This document shows, piece by piece, positions 47,912-59,302 of a stretch of 64,000 bases of DNA. This stretch comes from Ifrita kowaldi (taxonomy: Eukaryota; Chordata; Aves; Passeriformes; Cinclosomatidae), in the NCBI GenBank assembly GCA_013398055.1, contig VZRS01012046.1, positions 124,001-188,000 on the forward strand, given 5' to 3'. The position numbers were made by a program, and so were the translations under genes. Position 1 is the stretch's first letter. Each line of letters opens with the position of its first letter. The notes under the pieces are model-generated. The model ran no database searches and was not told the origin of the DNA. It was given only the letters and a program-made list of their open reading frames with translations.

Positions 47912-50716
47912 GTTTTGTGTTTCTTGGTTTGATTCGGTTTGTTTGCTTTTTATAAAAATTTGGTTTGTTTGAAACCATGGAACCTGACTGTTGGAAGTGG
48001 CTCCAGCAGTCTTTTTGTGTATGAAAAGTTCTGCCAGGTATAAAGATTAATTTTTCAGCTGTAAGGCTCTTTCAACCCTAAGAAACCATATTTTGCTGGT
48101 TTTGTTGTAGGTGTACCACAGCCTCTGGACTGTGTGATATCCATTTCAGTCTGTACTTTACCACTTTCCCTGTGCCATGATAAATCCCAGATTCTGTTGG
48201 ATGTCATGGTTGCTGCTCCTCTCATTGTCTGTGCTGCACAACTGGTGATAGTCCCTTTTTCTAGCTCTCATCAATAATCCATACAAGGTTTACTTGGGAG
48301 CTGTGCTTTGTTATGATCCAGCAGGAACTAAGCTGGTGCTCCTAGATGAGCAGGCTTAAGTGTCTTTGTGATGAATATTTGATAGTAGTCCTTGGAGAAG
48401 GTACCTCTGAAAAGATGGTTAACTTGGCTGCATATAATGAGAACCACATGAGGAGGAGGATTTGGAAATAGCTTGGAAATGTGGTTTTAATCTCAATTAA
48501 CTGTTTATCTAAATATGGTCTTAACATTAAACCACAAAGTATTACTAATATATTAAGTAGGACAAGATGTTAGTATGTGCTGGGATTATTGCACACATCA
48601 GAAATTATTACTTACCTTTGCATAGAGTATTTCGCATTTCTTTTTTTCTTCTTCTTATCAGAACACTTTGGAGTATGTTCTTTCTAGTCATTGTTGGAAT
48701 TCCTTTGTGGTTTAGGTGACTGTATAATCTCCATGTTGCAAGTGGTTCTGGGAGGCATGGAAGAGGATGTAAGTGAAATATGTAGAGACATTGGGCATCC
48801 CTAAAAATGAGAAATAAAATCTAGATTTTTTACATGGTTTTTGTGATTTGGAACAACCACACACCATAGCTGTTTTCCCTTTAGTATGTTCATTAATGAC
48901 TGCCCCAGAACTTTACTGTACCAAACCTAGGCACCTGTCCTATGCATTTAAAACCAGGGAACTTACATAAATGTAGGCAACTTCTATATAAATATCTGCT
49001 GACTTTTTCTGGCTTTGATTTTGCAGCCCTAGTAGGAGCCGATAAGCTTTACAGCTTTTCTGCAAGTCAGTATTCTAATACTCTGGGAATGGAAAAACAG
49101 TCAAAAATGACAGAAATCTTGTTCCTTCTCAGTGACTCTGGAATATTTATTGTGTTAGAGAAGCATATCATCCTCAAAGCCTCTAATGGCCCCGCCTATG
49201 AGGAGTCAACACAAGTTATACCAAATCTTCAGCCACTCTCCTTGACCTTCTTGTTATCTTTACTTCTGTCTGGTCTGCAGGAGGATTGCAGCTAATTAGT
49301 CATATCAATGTTACAGGTCACACAGATATTTGCGTTTTTGGTAGCAGGTTGGTTCAAGACCTCAGAGCTGTACAGCTGTTTTAGACAAGAGTGTTAATTT
49401 TGTTAATCTTATACCTTAAATATAAAATATTTTATTTCTTAAAAGATTTTATGAATTTTTTTTCTAAATCTCATTATAAAGGAGAAGTTTATTCTTCTGT
49501 TAGATCCTTAAGTTAAATGAGAATAAAGAAGTAGCAGCTGTCACTAAACAGAGCTCTTTTCAAAGCTCAAAATTATACAGAAAGTATACCACAAAAAATG
49601 ATAAGAGTAGCATATCATGGGCAAAAAACCTGAAAATAACACCTCTGAAAGCTGTAGAGATTTGTAAACTTTTTCTCTCCCTTTTTTTTTTTTTTTTAAG
49701 ATCATGGTATGACGTTTTAATTTTGTCACCTACCTGAAATGGAATCTATTAATTTTCTTTGTATCCCAACCTGCCTGAACTGTTTCTGCCAGCTGGTAAC
49801 AGGTGAAGGTTTCTCTCAGCTATTCTGCCAGTTTCCCAGGTTCGGAAACTGGAAGCAGAAAGGCGAGAGCTTGTGAGAGCTTATCATCAGCCTGCTTCTT
49901 CCTTGTTCGCCTCACCACAGTGACATCTCTTACTTTGAAAATCTCAGATTTTAACATATTCTGCTTTTTATTATCATTGTTAATTGTTTTTTTTTTAAGG
50001 AAAAGAGATGACTTAGGGAGTTCTAGCTACCCACATGAGATGAAATATTGAGAGGGTTTTGCTCCTGGTTGTGGTGGCTTGGTTGAGGTTTTTAAAAATC
50101 TCCAATTGACCTGTTATAAACGTAATGTGCTAACTGTAGTTGCCTTTACTCAAAATTGTTCAAACTGTGGGATGAATTATAGATGCTGTGTATTCCCTGA
50201 CACGATATTTGTTTGTGTTTCCCGTGTGGAGAAGCGTGGGCTTGTCAAACCTTTCCCCCACCATCTCTTACGCTGGGGTGGCGAGGGCAGACTGGCTCGC
50301 TTGGAGCTGGCTGTCAGCTCTGAGCTACTGTGACAGCTCTGGCAAAAGTCCTTCCCTGTTACAGCAGCTGCGAATGTCATCTGTCATCCTCCAACATGTT
50401 GTCAGCACAGCTACTTAATATTTAGGTGGAATATTGGTCTATACCTACAAATGCTGTGCCTAAGCTATATATAAGTATATTTATAAATAGACTTTGCTTA
50501 TTCATACTTGTCTTGGTTTGTTTTCCTGCTGGTCCTCAAGGAAGTAAATCAATAGTGTGTGACACTTGGGCACAGAAACACAACAGCACAGGTTTCTCTT
50601 CTTGCTTCCTCTTTCTTTATGTTGTACAGTACTTGGAGAGAAGCTGATAGCAGATGTCTCTCATCTAATCCTAAATTTTTCTTTCATTAATTTCCAAAAG
50701 TAAGGTAGAGCAGCTC

Positions 50717-50810
50717 TGGTGGACTTGGCAGTGCTAGGTTAATGGACTTGATGACCTTAGAGGTCTTTTTCCAATTTCCTCCTGAATGATTCCATGATTC
50801 TGTTATTCTA
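50717..50810 (+). mobile_element. CR1 3' tail fragment, plus strand
   Basis: Only the last 90 or so bases of CR1 remain. They run from 'ggtggacttggcagtgctag' through 'ggacttgatgaccttagagg' and 'tgaatgattccatgattctg' to the terminal repeat. It is a severely 5'-truncated insertion. Confidence 0.85.
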
Positions 50811-50902
50811 TCTCAAGTTAAGCAATAAAAGTATTGTATTTGGATTTTCAGAAGTTACAATTTAAAAAAAAAATATATTTTTTATAAGTCTTGCTACTTT
50901 TT

Positions 50903-51350
50903 ATCACAGAATCATAGTACAAGCTGAATTGGAAAGGACCCCTCAAGGTCATCAAAGCCAAACGCCTGGCCCTGCACAGGACACCCCAAGAGTCACACCA
51001 TGTGTCTGAGAGCACTGTCCAAACATTTGAACTCTGTCAGGCTGGTGCTGTGATCATTTCCCTGGGGAGCCTGTTCCAGTGTCCAATCACCCTCTGGGCA
51101 AAGAACCTTTACCTGATATCCTACCTAAACCTCCTCTGACACAGCTCCAGGCCATTCCCTTGGGTCCTGCCACTGGTAACTGAATGAAGAGATCAGTACC
51201 TGTCCCTCCTCTTCCTCTCACGAGGATGTTGAAGACCACAATGAGGTCTCCCCTCAGTCTCCTCTTCTCCAGACTGAACAGGCCAGGTGACCTCAGCCTC
51301 TCCTCACAAGACTTCCCTTCTAGACCCTTCACCATCCACACCTTTTTCAA
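50903..51350 (-). mobile_element. CR1 fragment, minus strand
   Basis: On the plus strand it opens with the reversed CR1 3' end ('atcacagaatcatag'), then 'ttggaaaggaccc' and 'ctcaaggtcatcaaagcc'. It continues through 'gggagcctgttccagtgtcc', 'ggtctcccctcagtctcctc' and 'gactgaacaggccaggtgac' to about 51350. It differs in subfamily from the copies at 24.2 kb and 51.98 kb (the 'agtcacaccatgtgtctgag' region). The minus-strand frame 51087-51350 is a by-product of this repeat. Its 3' end faces the tail of the CR1 piece at 50717-50810. Confidence 0.93.
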
Positions 51351-51980
51351 CTCGGAATGAGTTGTTGAGGGAAAAGTTAAGGGAGTTTTTCCATTTCTTC
51401 AAACTTTTTGAACTTGGATCTACTTCTGGAACAGCTAATAATAATAATTTTCTGTGAGAGAGACGGATTTCATATTTGGTAGTACAAATGGGAGCATGGC
51501 ATTCTCACAGTAAGGCATATCCTCATAAGAAAATCTGAACTAAAAAGATATTTCAGAAAGCTAAGACAAGCCAGAATTTTTCTATTTAAGGATGAAATCT
51601 GTGCTCCCCAGGCATAACACAGTTCACACTTAGAATACATCACCACAGGGACTAGAAATTGATTTCTTGATTTTTTTCCTAGTAGCTTTTCTAAGTTTGT
51701 AATATGTGGCCTGACAAGCAGTTTTACGGAAGCACAGTAAATTTCTTATTAAATAATCTAATCCCCGGCTAGCTATGAGTCAAGGAACATTTGAGTATTT
51801 TCTATACCATCTCACAATTTATTTTCCCTTTTAATGTAAATTTTGTATACGTTAAGAGAGAGAGTCTGATGTTTAGCCCAGTGACTGGGTGTCAATGATT
51901 GAGGATTTCATTCTTTGTATCCACAGGGTCATCTATGTTTACCATGCATCACAACAATTAAACAGAATGGATCTGTTTGG
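51351..51980. other. Unique spacer between two CR1 copies
   Basis: About 630 bases of AT-rich sequence without a recognisable element or frame. Confidence 0.5.
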
Positions 51981-52438
51981 ATCACAGAATCATAGAATTA
52001 TTTGGGTTGGAAAAATTCTTTAAGATAACAGAATCCAACAGTTAACCCAGCACTGTTAAGTTCACCACTAAACCATGTCCCTAAGAACCACATCTACACA
52101 CCTTTTAAATACCTCCAGGCTTGGTGACTCCACCACATCCCTGGGCAGCCTATTCCATCCCTTGATAACCCTTTTGGTGAAGAAATTTTTCCTAATATCC
52201 AAGCTAAACCTCTTCTGGCATGACTTGAGGCCATTTCCTCTTGTCCAGTTGCCTGTTACCTGACAGAAGAGACCAACACCCAACTCATCACAACCTCATT
52301 TCAGGTAAGGTCCTCTCTGAGCCTCCTCCAGGCTAAACACTCCCAATTTCCACAGCCAATCCTCACAAGTCTTGTGCTCCACACCCTTCACCAGCTCTGT
52401 TTCCCCTTTCTGGACACACTCCCTGCTCCTTCATGTCT
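51981..52438 (-). mobile_element. CR1 fragment, minus strand
   Basis: The plus strand begins with 'atcacagaatcatagaatta', the reversed CR1 tail. It proceeds through 'aagttcaccactaaaccatg', 'ctgggcagcctattccatcc', 'gaagaaatttttcctaatat', 'gacttgaggccatttcctc' and 'ctcctccaggctaaacac' to about 52438. This is the same subfamily type as the tandem pair at 24.2-25.4 kb. It is 5'-truncated and has no coding capacity. Confidence 0.93.
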
Positions 52439-55411
52439 ATAGCTAATTTTTTGCCAGATGGTTGCTTTATGTAATTGACAGTATTTATAACTTGCCATGT
52501 GATTTTGTAGCTGGGGACTGTGGCTTTTAACAGGTCTCTTTTCATCCCAAGGACATGTCAGCACTTCTTCAGGTCCCCACGTGTCAAGTGTAGCAGGTCA
52601 GTGTATGTCTTTGTGCACACCAAGAGCAGCTCTGAAGAGGCACTGCACTGAAAATGTCTGAAAGGAGCAGGTAGCAAACCTGATTGGGTTGACTTTCCTG
52701 AAGGAAGTACTAGATATGGCAAGTGTGGTGATAATAATAATTAGTTGTACTACTGGGTTGCTGTGAGGTTTAATACATTAGCAGGTCTTACTCTTTAATG
52801 AAGCTTAAATCTTGATTTTGGCTGGGAAATTTAATTAGCTCAAGTGATAGGGAGATTATATTGTGTAGCCACAAATCAAGTAACTGAGCAGAAAGTTCCA
52901 GACACAAACCCTTATAAAATTCATCTTGTAACATCAATAACAGTAAGAAAATACAGTACTTCCTCTGTTTGGAAGACAAAGGATGTCACAAACAGTTTGA
53001 ACTCCAGCTCTAGGGCATTACTTGGAAATAAAACACGATAATATAATCGGAACACTTTTTCTCTCAGATGGTTAGTCTTGTAGAACACCGCCTGCTACTT
53101 TTTTGTAGGTAGATGGGGCTAGAAATGATTGTGAAATATAATCTGTGAAAAGACTTATTAGAATGTGCTAAAAAGCTGCGTGACAAAATCCTCCTTCTCT
53201 TGCTGAGCTTTGGGACATCTGCTCTTTTAGCTCATAAACATGTTTTCTTAGAAGCCAAAAATCAATATGAAGCCCAAAATGCAGAATTTTCTTCATAGCG
53301 GAAAGTGTGTATTTAAAATAAAAATTTATCCAAACATGCTTTTTCTTGTGTTTTACGAAAGTATGTTGGCCTTGCAGGTGCTGTTCTATTTAGTTTTATT
53401 GTCAGTCTAGCAGCATAGGAAGGATCAGTTACTGAATAAACAACGTGTTTGCAATTTTTCCTGGGAAACACCTCACCTTCTGCTCTGGAACCATATTTTT
53501 ATCAGGAGCCCTGAACTCAGCCTATCACAGAAGATTCATTCTTCTGAAGATAATTTGATTAAATTGCATTTGGCTCCATGGGCTAAATGCCGTTCCAAGG
53601 CCTGTCTTTTAATCCCTCATATCTGACTCTCTCTCAGCACCTCAGCTCTGCTCCCTGCAGCACCCCATGGTGTGGCACCTGCGATGTTGACTGGCATGTC
53701 TGCCTTTCTCATTAATTATATGTGAATGCAACAGTGTAAACACCCTCATTTACAGATGACTGATCACTTCTGTACCTTGTTGCTGTGCTAGTTTTGACCC
53801 TCTTTTTAAACCTACGGCCAGATCAACTTGCTTTGGTGAAAGGACACAGCACTGCTGAAAGGCAGTCAATGGCACTTAACAACTTTTATTTCCCATAGTT
53901 TTTGGTTTCTTTTGGAGAGTGATCACCAAGTTTATCTTTAAAATAATGCCATGAATGTCCATCTCTCAAATTTAAGCAAGGTTTTATGTGGTTTGCCTAA
54001 TTAAAGGGGATGTTGGTAGTGCAGATGGTCATAGCCCCGTTGATAGAGAGGGTGCTGTCAGGATTTGCTCTCAGGATTAAACTCATGTATTTTCACTGTA
54101 TGCAAAGGGGTAGCCTACAATTAATGCTTTGACATTTTATTTCCAGCTTTTTTAACTGATTATTATTCAAAAGTATTAATAAGAAATTGAGTTCTCAAGT
54201 TGAGGTCATGATTCAGAGTTCATTGAAATCAGCAGATAATTCTCTGAGTTTTTAATTTACATGGAAAAACATTAAAATAATTTTTACGTTCCTGTGGCTT
54301 AAATAAATATTTTAAATATTTTCCCAAGTGAGTGTTGAGCTGAGAGTTTGGACTTCGGTCTGTTACAAATAAATAGTAATCGTGTTCCTATACGTTGAAA
54401 AATAAAATCAATATTTTTGTGGTTTAATAAGTTAAGTTAGTGTCTCAGGTAAAGACTCTTAAAATGTGATTTATTTTAATAACATCACTTAACATGATTT
54501 GATCTCTGTAGGAGGAAGGCAGTTCATTACTGAGCTCTCTATTTCTCAGCTGGCTCCACCACTTTGCAGCACAGTACTGTTTATTTTTTTACTAGGTCAT
54601 TGGTTTCCACAGTAGGTCATACTTCCTGCTAAACAGCTTGGCCTCCTATGGAGACAGAATCTGTGACCTTCTAAGGCTTCCATACTTGGGAGGTGTCAGT
54701 TCTACTTTAAAGAATATCTGTTTAATCAGAAGAAATTTTCACTGGTGAAGTGTTAGGATTTACAGATTGCTTCAAGGAAATTTCTAACCTCAGCACTTCA
54801 CAGGGAAGTACAACAAAATATTGTTGGAAAAAGCCATCTTTTCATATAGAATGCTGACAAATAAAACAGATCCTTTCTGTAACCCCAATGCTGTCTGTAA
54901 GTGCGTGAGGTTAATTAAATTTTTGCATTTTTGTGGAACAGAAATGGAACAAAGGAGATTTCTTTTTCTTTCTTCAACCTTCATCGTCATGACATATATA
55001 TTTTCGATATGTGCTTTCAAATTTTACTCACTAATTTTTTTTAATGAACAGGAGGACTGTTAAAACTCTTTTTCCTCCTCACCTCTATAGCGTTTGCTCG
55101 GCTTTGTTTTGTTTTATTTGGGCTTTATGTGTGTGTGTACACATTTTGTTTGTTTTAATGGAAAATAGCTTTTAATTAATCAAAACAATGGGGAAAAGAG
55201 AATAAAATGAGATCCCTGATTAATTTCCTAAATTTTGTCTGCAGTGTTATTTGTCTTTTCATTTCCACTTTCATATAATCCTTTCTAAAATACCCTTTAA
55301 TTAGAAAGGGTGGGATTTCATTTCTTTGCTAACGTTGCATACAGAAGTGATATGTATTCTATTGTAGATTTATGAAGAGGATGCTCTTGTATTTACAAGA
55401 CATTATATATT
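52439..55411. other. AT-rich non-coding sequence
   Basis: Short frames only, none with a family motif, and no further CR1 or LTR. I see no gene. Confidence 0.5.
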
Positions 55412-55459
55412 AACAGAGGATTCATTATATATATATATATATGTAATGAATCCTCTGTT
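55412..55459. repeat. 48-bp near-perfect palindrome with (AT)n centre
   Basis: Perfectly complementary 16-base arms (55412-55427, aacagaggattcatta; 55444-55459, taatgaatcctctgtt) flank a TATATA centre. That centre is itself self-complementary apart from one T/G pair, so almost the whole 48 bases can form a cruciform or hairpin. AT-rich palindromes of this kind are structurally unstable. It could also be a very small inverted-repeat element, but no target duplication was identified. Confidence 0.9.
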
Positions 55460-56754
55460 TTCATGTGTTCTGTTTATCAGTCAATACAAATAATTTAGAA
55501 GAATTTTTTAACCTATCTCCTGGAAGCTGACTCTATGAAATTGTGAAATTAATCTGCTCTTCTAATCTCCTTTACATCTTGGTTGCTTTTTATTTGCTGC
55601 ATTATATTACAAGCACACCTTTCTCAGATATTGAGTGATTTCACAGCTAAGTGCTTGAAGAAGCAAGTATTTCTTACAAACCTTTTTAGAGAACCTTCTG
55701 CATCAGGACTCAGGAGATGACAAACTCTACAAAACCAAACTAAATTCCAAAGGACAAAATCACCACCCATAAATTACTTTCTGATTTTTGCTGGTTTATA
55801 CTGTCATATGGCGTTTGTCCACACTGAAGAAATTCAAAAGCATACAAAATTGCAATGCATGCATGTTTGTAAAGGTGGAATACCACAGACAATCAGAGGA
55901 CTTCTATGTACTTACAGTGGTTTTTTTCCTTCAAAGAACAGACTGTGTAAGTAGGGCTCCTAGAAAATTTACTTTAGTACTTTTCACTCATGTTTTTTCC
56001 CAGAAATATTTCAGAGTGTGATCAGAATGTTTATTGATGTAGGGCTCAGGAGCACACCACCTCTTTCATAGCTAGACCCAGTCAGGTCCCTGGAACATGT
56101 GTTCCACTGCACATCTTCTCTGAGAATTTAATCTGGCAGCAATATATTTAGAGAAATGCATTTTCCAGACGGGGATTTCAGTTAAGCAGAGCCCCTTCCA
56201 CTCAGCATAGTAATTGAAATACTCCATCCTTTTATGTCATTTTTCATTGTCAGGACTATAGTTGAAGATTCAGCCCATGCTGAATTCCCATATTTCTTTT
56301 AGAGGGCTCAAACCCACCTCATCCTTCAGCAAAACATTAAGGGGTTTAAGAGTGAGACGCAGTTTTTCCTCATGAAGCTTTTCCTTTTTCTTTCCTTTCC
56401 ATCTGAAGGTGGACATTTGAACTCATGTTCTGTCTGTAGGTACCACTGGACAAATGTTTCCTGTTTCATTTCACCTTCTCTTCGAGTGTTTATATACATG
56501 CATGAACAAATTATTTTTCAGCCATATGAATTCTATAGTTAAAATTTCATCCATAGAGGACATTTGAAAACTAGCATAGGCTTGGATTCTTTTTGTGGAT
56601 TCTGTCTCCCTTTTACTGCTCTTCCAAAGAAGCAATGTGCATTTTTGTAGCATATAAGGGCAGCACTAAACGAGTCCGTTGCAAAACCACATTGAGAATT
56701 TTGCCCATTTCCATTTCTGCTGGAAGCCCAAGTGTGGCTTCTCTGAGATATATT

Positions 56755-56777
56755 AAAAAAAAAAAAAAAGAAAAAAA
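56755..56777 (+). repeat. A15-G-A7 homopolymer tract
   Basis: Fifteen A, one G and seven A in a row. The short ORF 56593-56820 runs through it as polylysine and is not credible. Confidence 0.85.
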
Positions 56778-59274
56778 GGTTTTTCTAAGGTTTTATACTA
56801 GATGTTATTGCATTTTATAACAATAATATGTGCCAAGGTAATCCTAAAAAAAATAAAGTGGAAAATTGAGAATACAGTAATAATCTTAATAAAGATATGA
56901 GAACAATATTTTAAAGATGTTTGTAGAGAATTAACTGACATTTAGGAAATTATGTAGAAAAAGGTAGTCATTAAATATTTAAAAATTATTTGAAGAAACA
57001 CGCAATATAAAGTAATTATAAGTAAAGGTGATTTAATTTCTGGAAATAGCTGCTCAGCCACTTAGGGAAAAGAGTGAACATGCTGCTAGACTGCCTGCTT
57101 AACAAGTGCAGTAGCTTCAGTAGCTATTTAAGTTATTTAGGTTCAGTGCTCTGCAGTGTACAGGAATCCAGTACTATGCATAATTAGAGGCATGCTTTTA
57201 TGGAAGTGATAGCCATGTGATGAGCGTTATAAATGTTTACAACCATAAATAGTTATTAGTGCTGCCATATGCTTGGGTTTCCCCACACATGCTCTTCTTT
57301 TATCTGCCCAGAAAGTTTCTCTCTAAGCAGAAGAAGCCTACCTTGGCCACCTGCTTGGCAGTCTGCATGGAAAAGTGGTGCTGAATGAGCTACTGGGAAT
57401 CCCAGGATCAGAAATAATAACAAGGAGTCTAAAATCAGGATTCCCACATGTCCACATCCACAAAGGGCCTGCACAACACATTTGAGGTACCTCTGGCACA
57501 TCCTAGAAACATCTTTCTTACCGTGCATGTCCAGGGACTTCGTCTGTGCATAGCAGATGATTTTGTCTTTATTCTCCAGAAAACACTTGGTAGAAATATG
57601 CGTATCCTATTAGGTCTTAGCAACTACTGTACCTATCAACTTATAACTTAGAAAAGTTCTTTGGTAGGCCAAATTTCAGCTCATACATCTTTAATGACAC
57701 GAGATTTCTTATTTTATTCAAATAATCTGCTTAAAGAGTAAATCCTTGTTCTCGATGCAAAAATGGGGTCTTGTTCTGAAACTATATCTGTAAAAGTAGC
57801 AATGTCTTGGCTAGTACAGATATTCTATGCATAGAAAGACCACAGATATAAAGTGTCATGTGTTTCTGCTAGCTTGAAATCTTGTAGCATGGTGTGGTAT
57901 GATATGAAAAAGGTACATTGGGTTTTTTCAATTTTTTTCCTTTTTTAAAAAAGGTCTTTGGGGATTATGTGATAATGGAAATCGTAGCAATGAGTGTTAA
58001 CAGTTTTTTATTCACAAAGGCTTGAGTACATCTTCTCTGAATCTTTAATCAAGATTTGACAGGCTGAGATAGGAATAATAAATTCTGTCCTGTCATCACT
58101 ATTTCAAGGCTTAAAGACCATCTTGCAAACCTAACTTAGATAGGTAATTTTATTACAGTTATCAAGAAAATAATGTTTGACTAGGATAACCTCTTATAAT
58201 ATTTAAGAATGATCAAAAATCAAATTGCTTCAAAAAAAATAGTCATTAAATGTATCAAAGTGTACAAGATACTGGCTCCCTGTCTCAGGTGATAATAACT
58301 AGAGAGGGATTGTGTGTGCATTATAGTAAGCAATATTTACTTGCTAAAATAAATTATTTAGAAAATGTATTTTTAAATATGGTTAAAATGAACATATTTG
58401 AAAATTATTATGTGTCACATTATGATGATTTATAAGAGCGAAGGATATTGAATGTTCTCATTAAGAATCACTGTAGACATATAATGAACAAAACCATTCG
58501 TAATTAGTTTCATTACCTGGATGCATTTTTTGTACATTTCTACTGTGTATCTTTGAATTATTTAAAAATAAGTCTGATTTTATTAAAAATCTTGGAATTT
58601 TGCCTCAAAATCATTTTCCCCAAATTGCAAGGAATAGATAGGAAAATACATATTTTGTAAGGTGTTTTATCTCCAGTATTAGCGAGAATACTAATGAGGA
58701 AATACTTATGCATATTTTTCTTTTCCATCCTGTGTTTATATTTCATGTTAATAGCACAATCTTTGTGGTGTAGTTGTAGGTGTTTGAGCACAAATGAGAC
58801 ACTCTTTGCTGAATTTTAACCCTATTTTGCCCAGTCCTAACTGCATGTCCTTAAGCAAAGCACTTATCTCAGTTTTACAGACAAGAAAGGATTTTTGCCT
58901 ATCTACCCAACAGGGATGTTAAGAGGATTCATTTGTTAAAAGCATGAAGATTTAAGCAAAAGTGAAGCATTGCTATTAATGTGTTCGACTCCAGTTTGAA
59001 TACAGGACCCTGAAGAAAACAAAGTTTTGAAAACGCAAGACATTTGTAATGTAGCATTGCAGACGAAATCGCAAAAATCTCTTGCAGTTGCATTTAAGAG
59101 GTTTAAGACTTCAACAATTCTTGGATTTTGTTGTCACCTTTGGACATTTTTGCTTTAACTGATGACTCTTAGTCCACTTTATTCCATGAGAGAATCAATG
59201 GTTTTAAGCTTCTCTGGAAAGCCTTTTAAGCTATTTTACTGTATCATCACACCCCAAATGATGAATGCTCATGT

Positions 59275-59302
59275 ATTCACTCATTCGTTCACTCATTCAT
59301 TT
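59275..59302 (+). repeat. Degenerate (ATTC)n microsatellite
   Basis: ATTC/ACTC/GTTC tetranucleotides repeat over about 28 bases with substitutions. Confidence 0.75.

Larger units (their letters stand above)
46037..50716. other. AT-rich non-coding sequence with simple repeats
   Basis: The region holds a CA microsatellite, A-rich and T-rich tracts (listed separately) and short unrecognised frames. A GC-richer patch at 50200-50400 has overlapping frames on both strands with no family match. I see no gene. Confidence 0.45.

Noticed and set aside
56593..56820. 75-codon ORF with a lysine run
   Set aside because: The lysines come from a poly-A tract, so it is low-complexity translation.
57256..57623. 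Minus-strand ORFs with one hydrophobic segment and a few GT sites
   Set aside because: The acceptors are poor, the frames overlap and no family fits. This many splice-like words is expected by chance.
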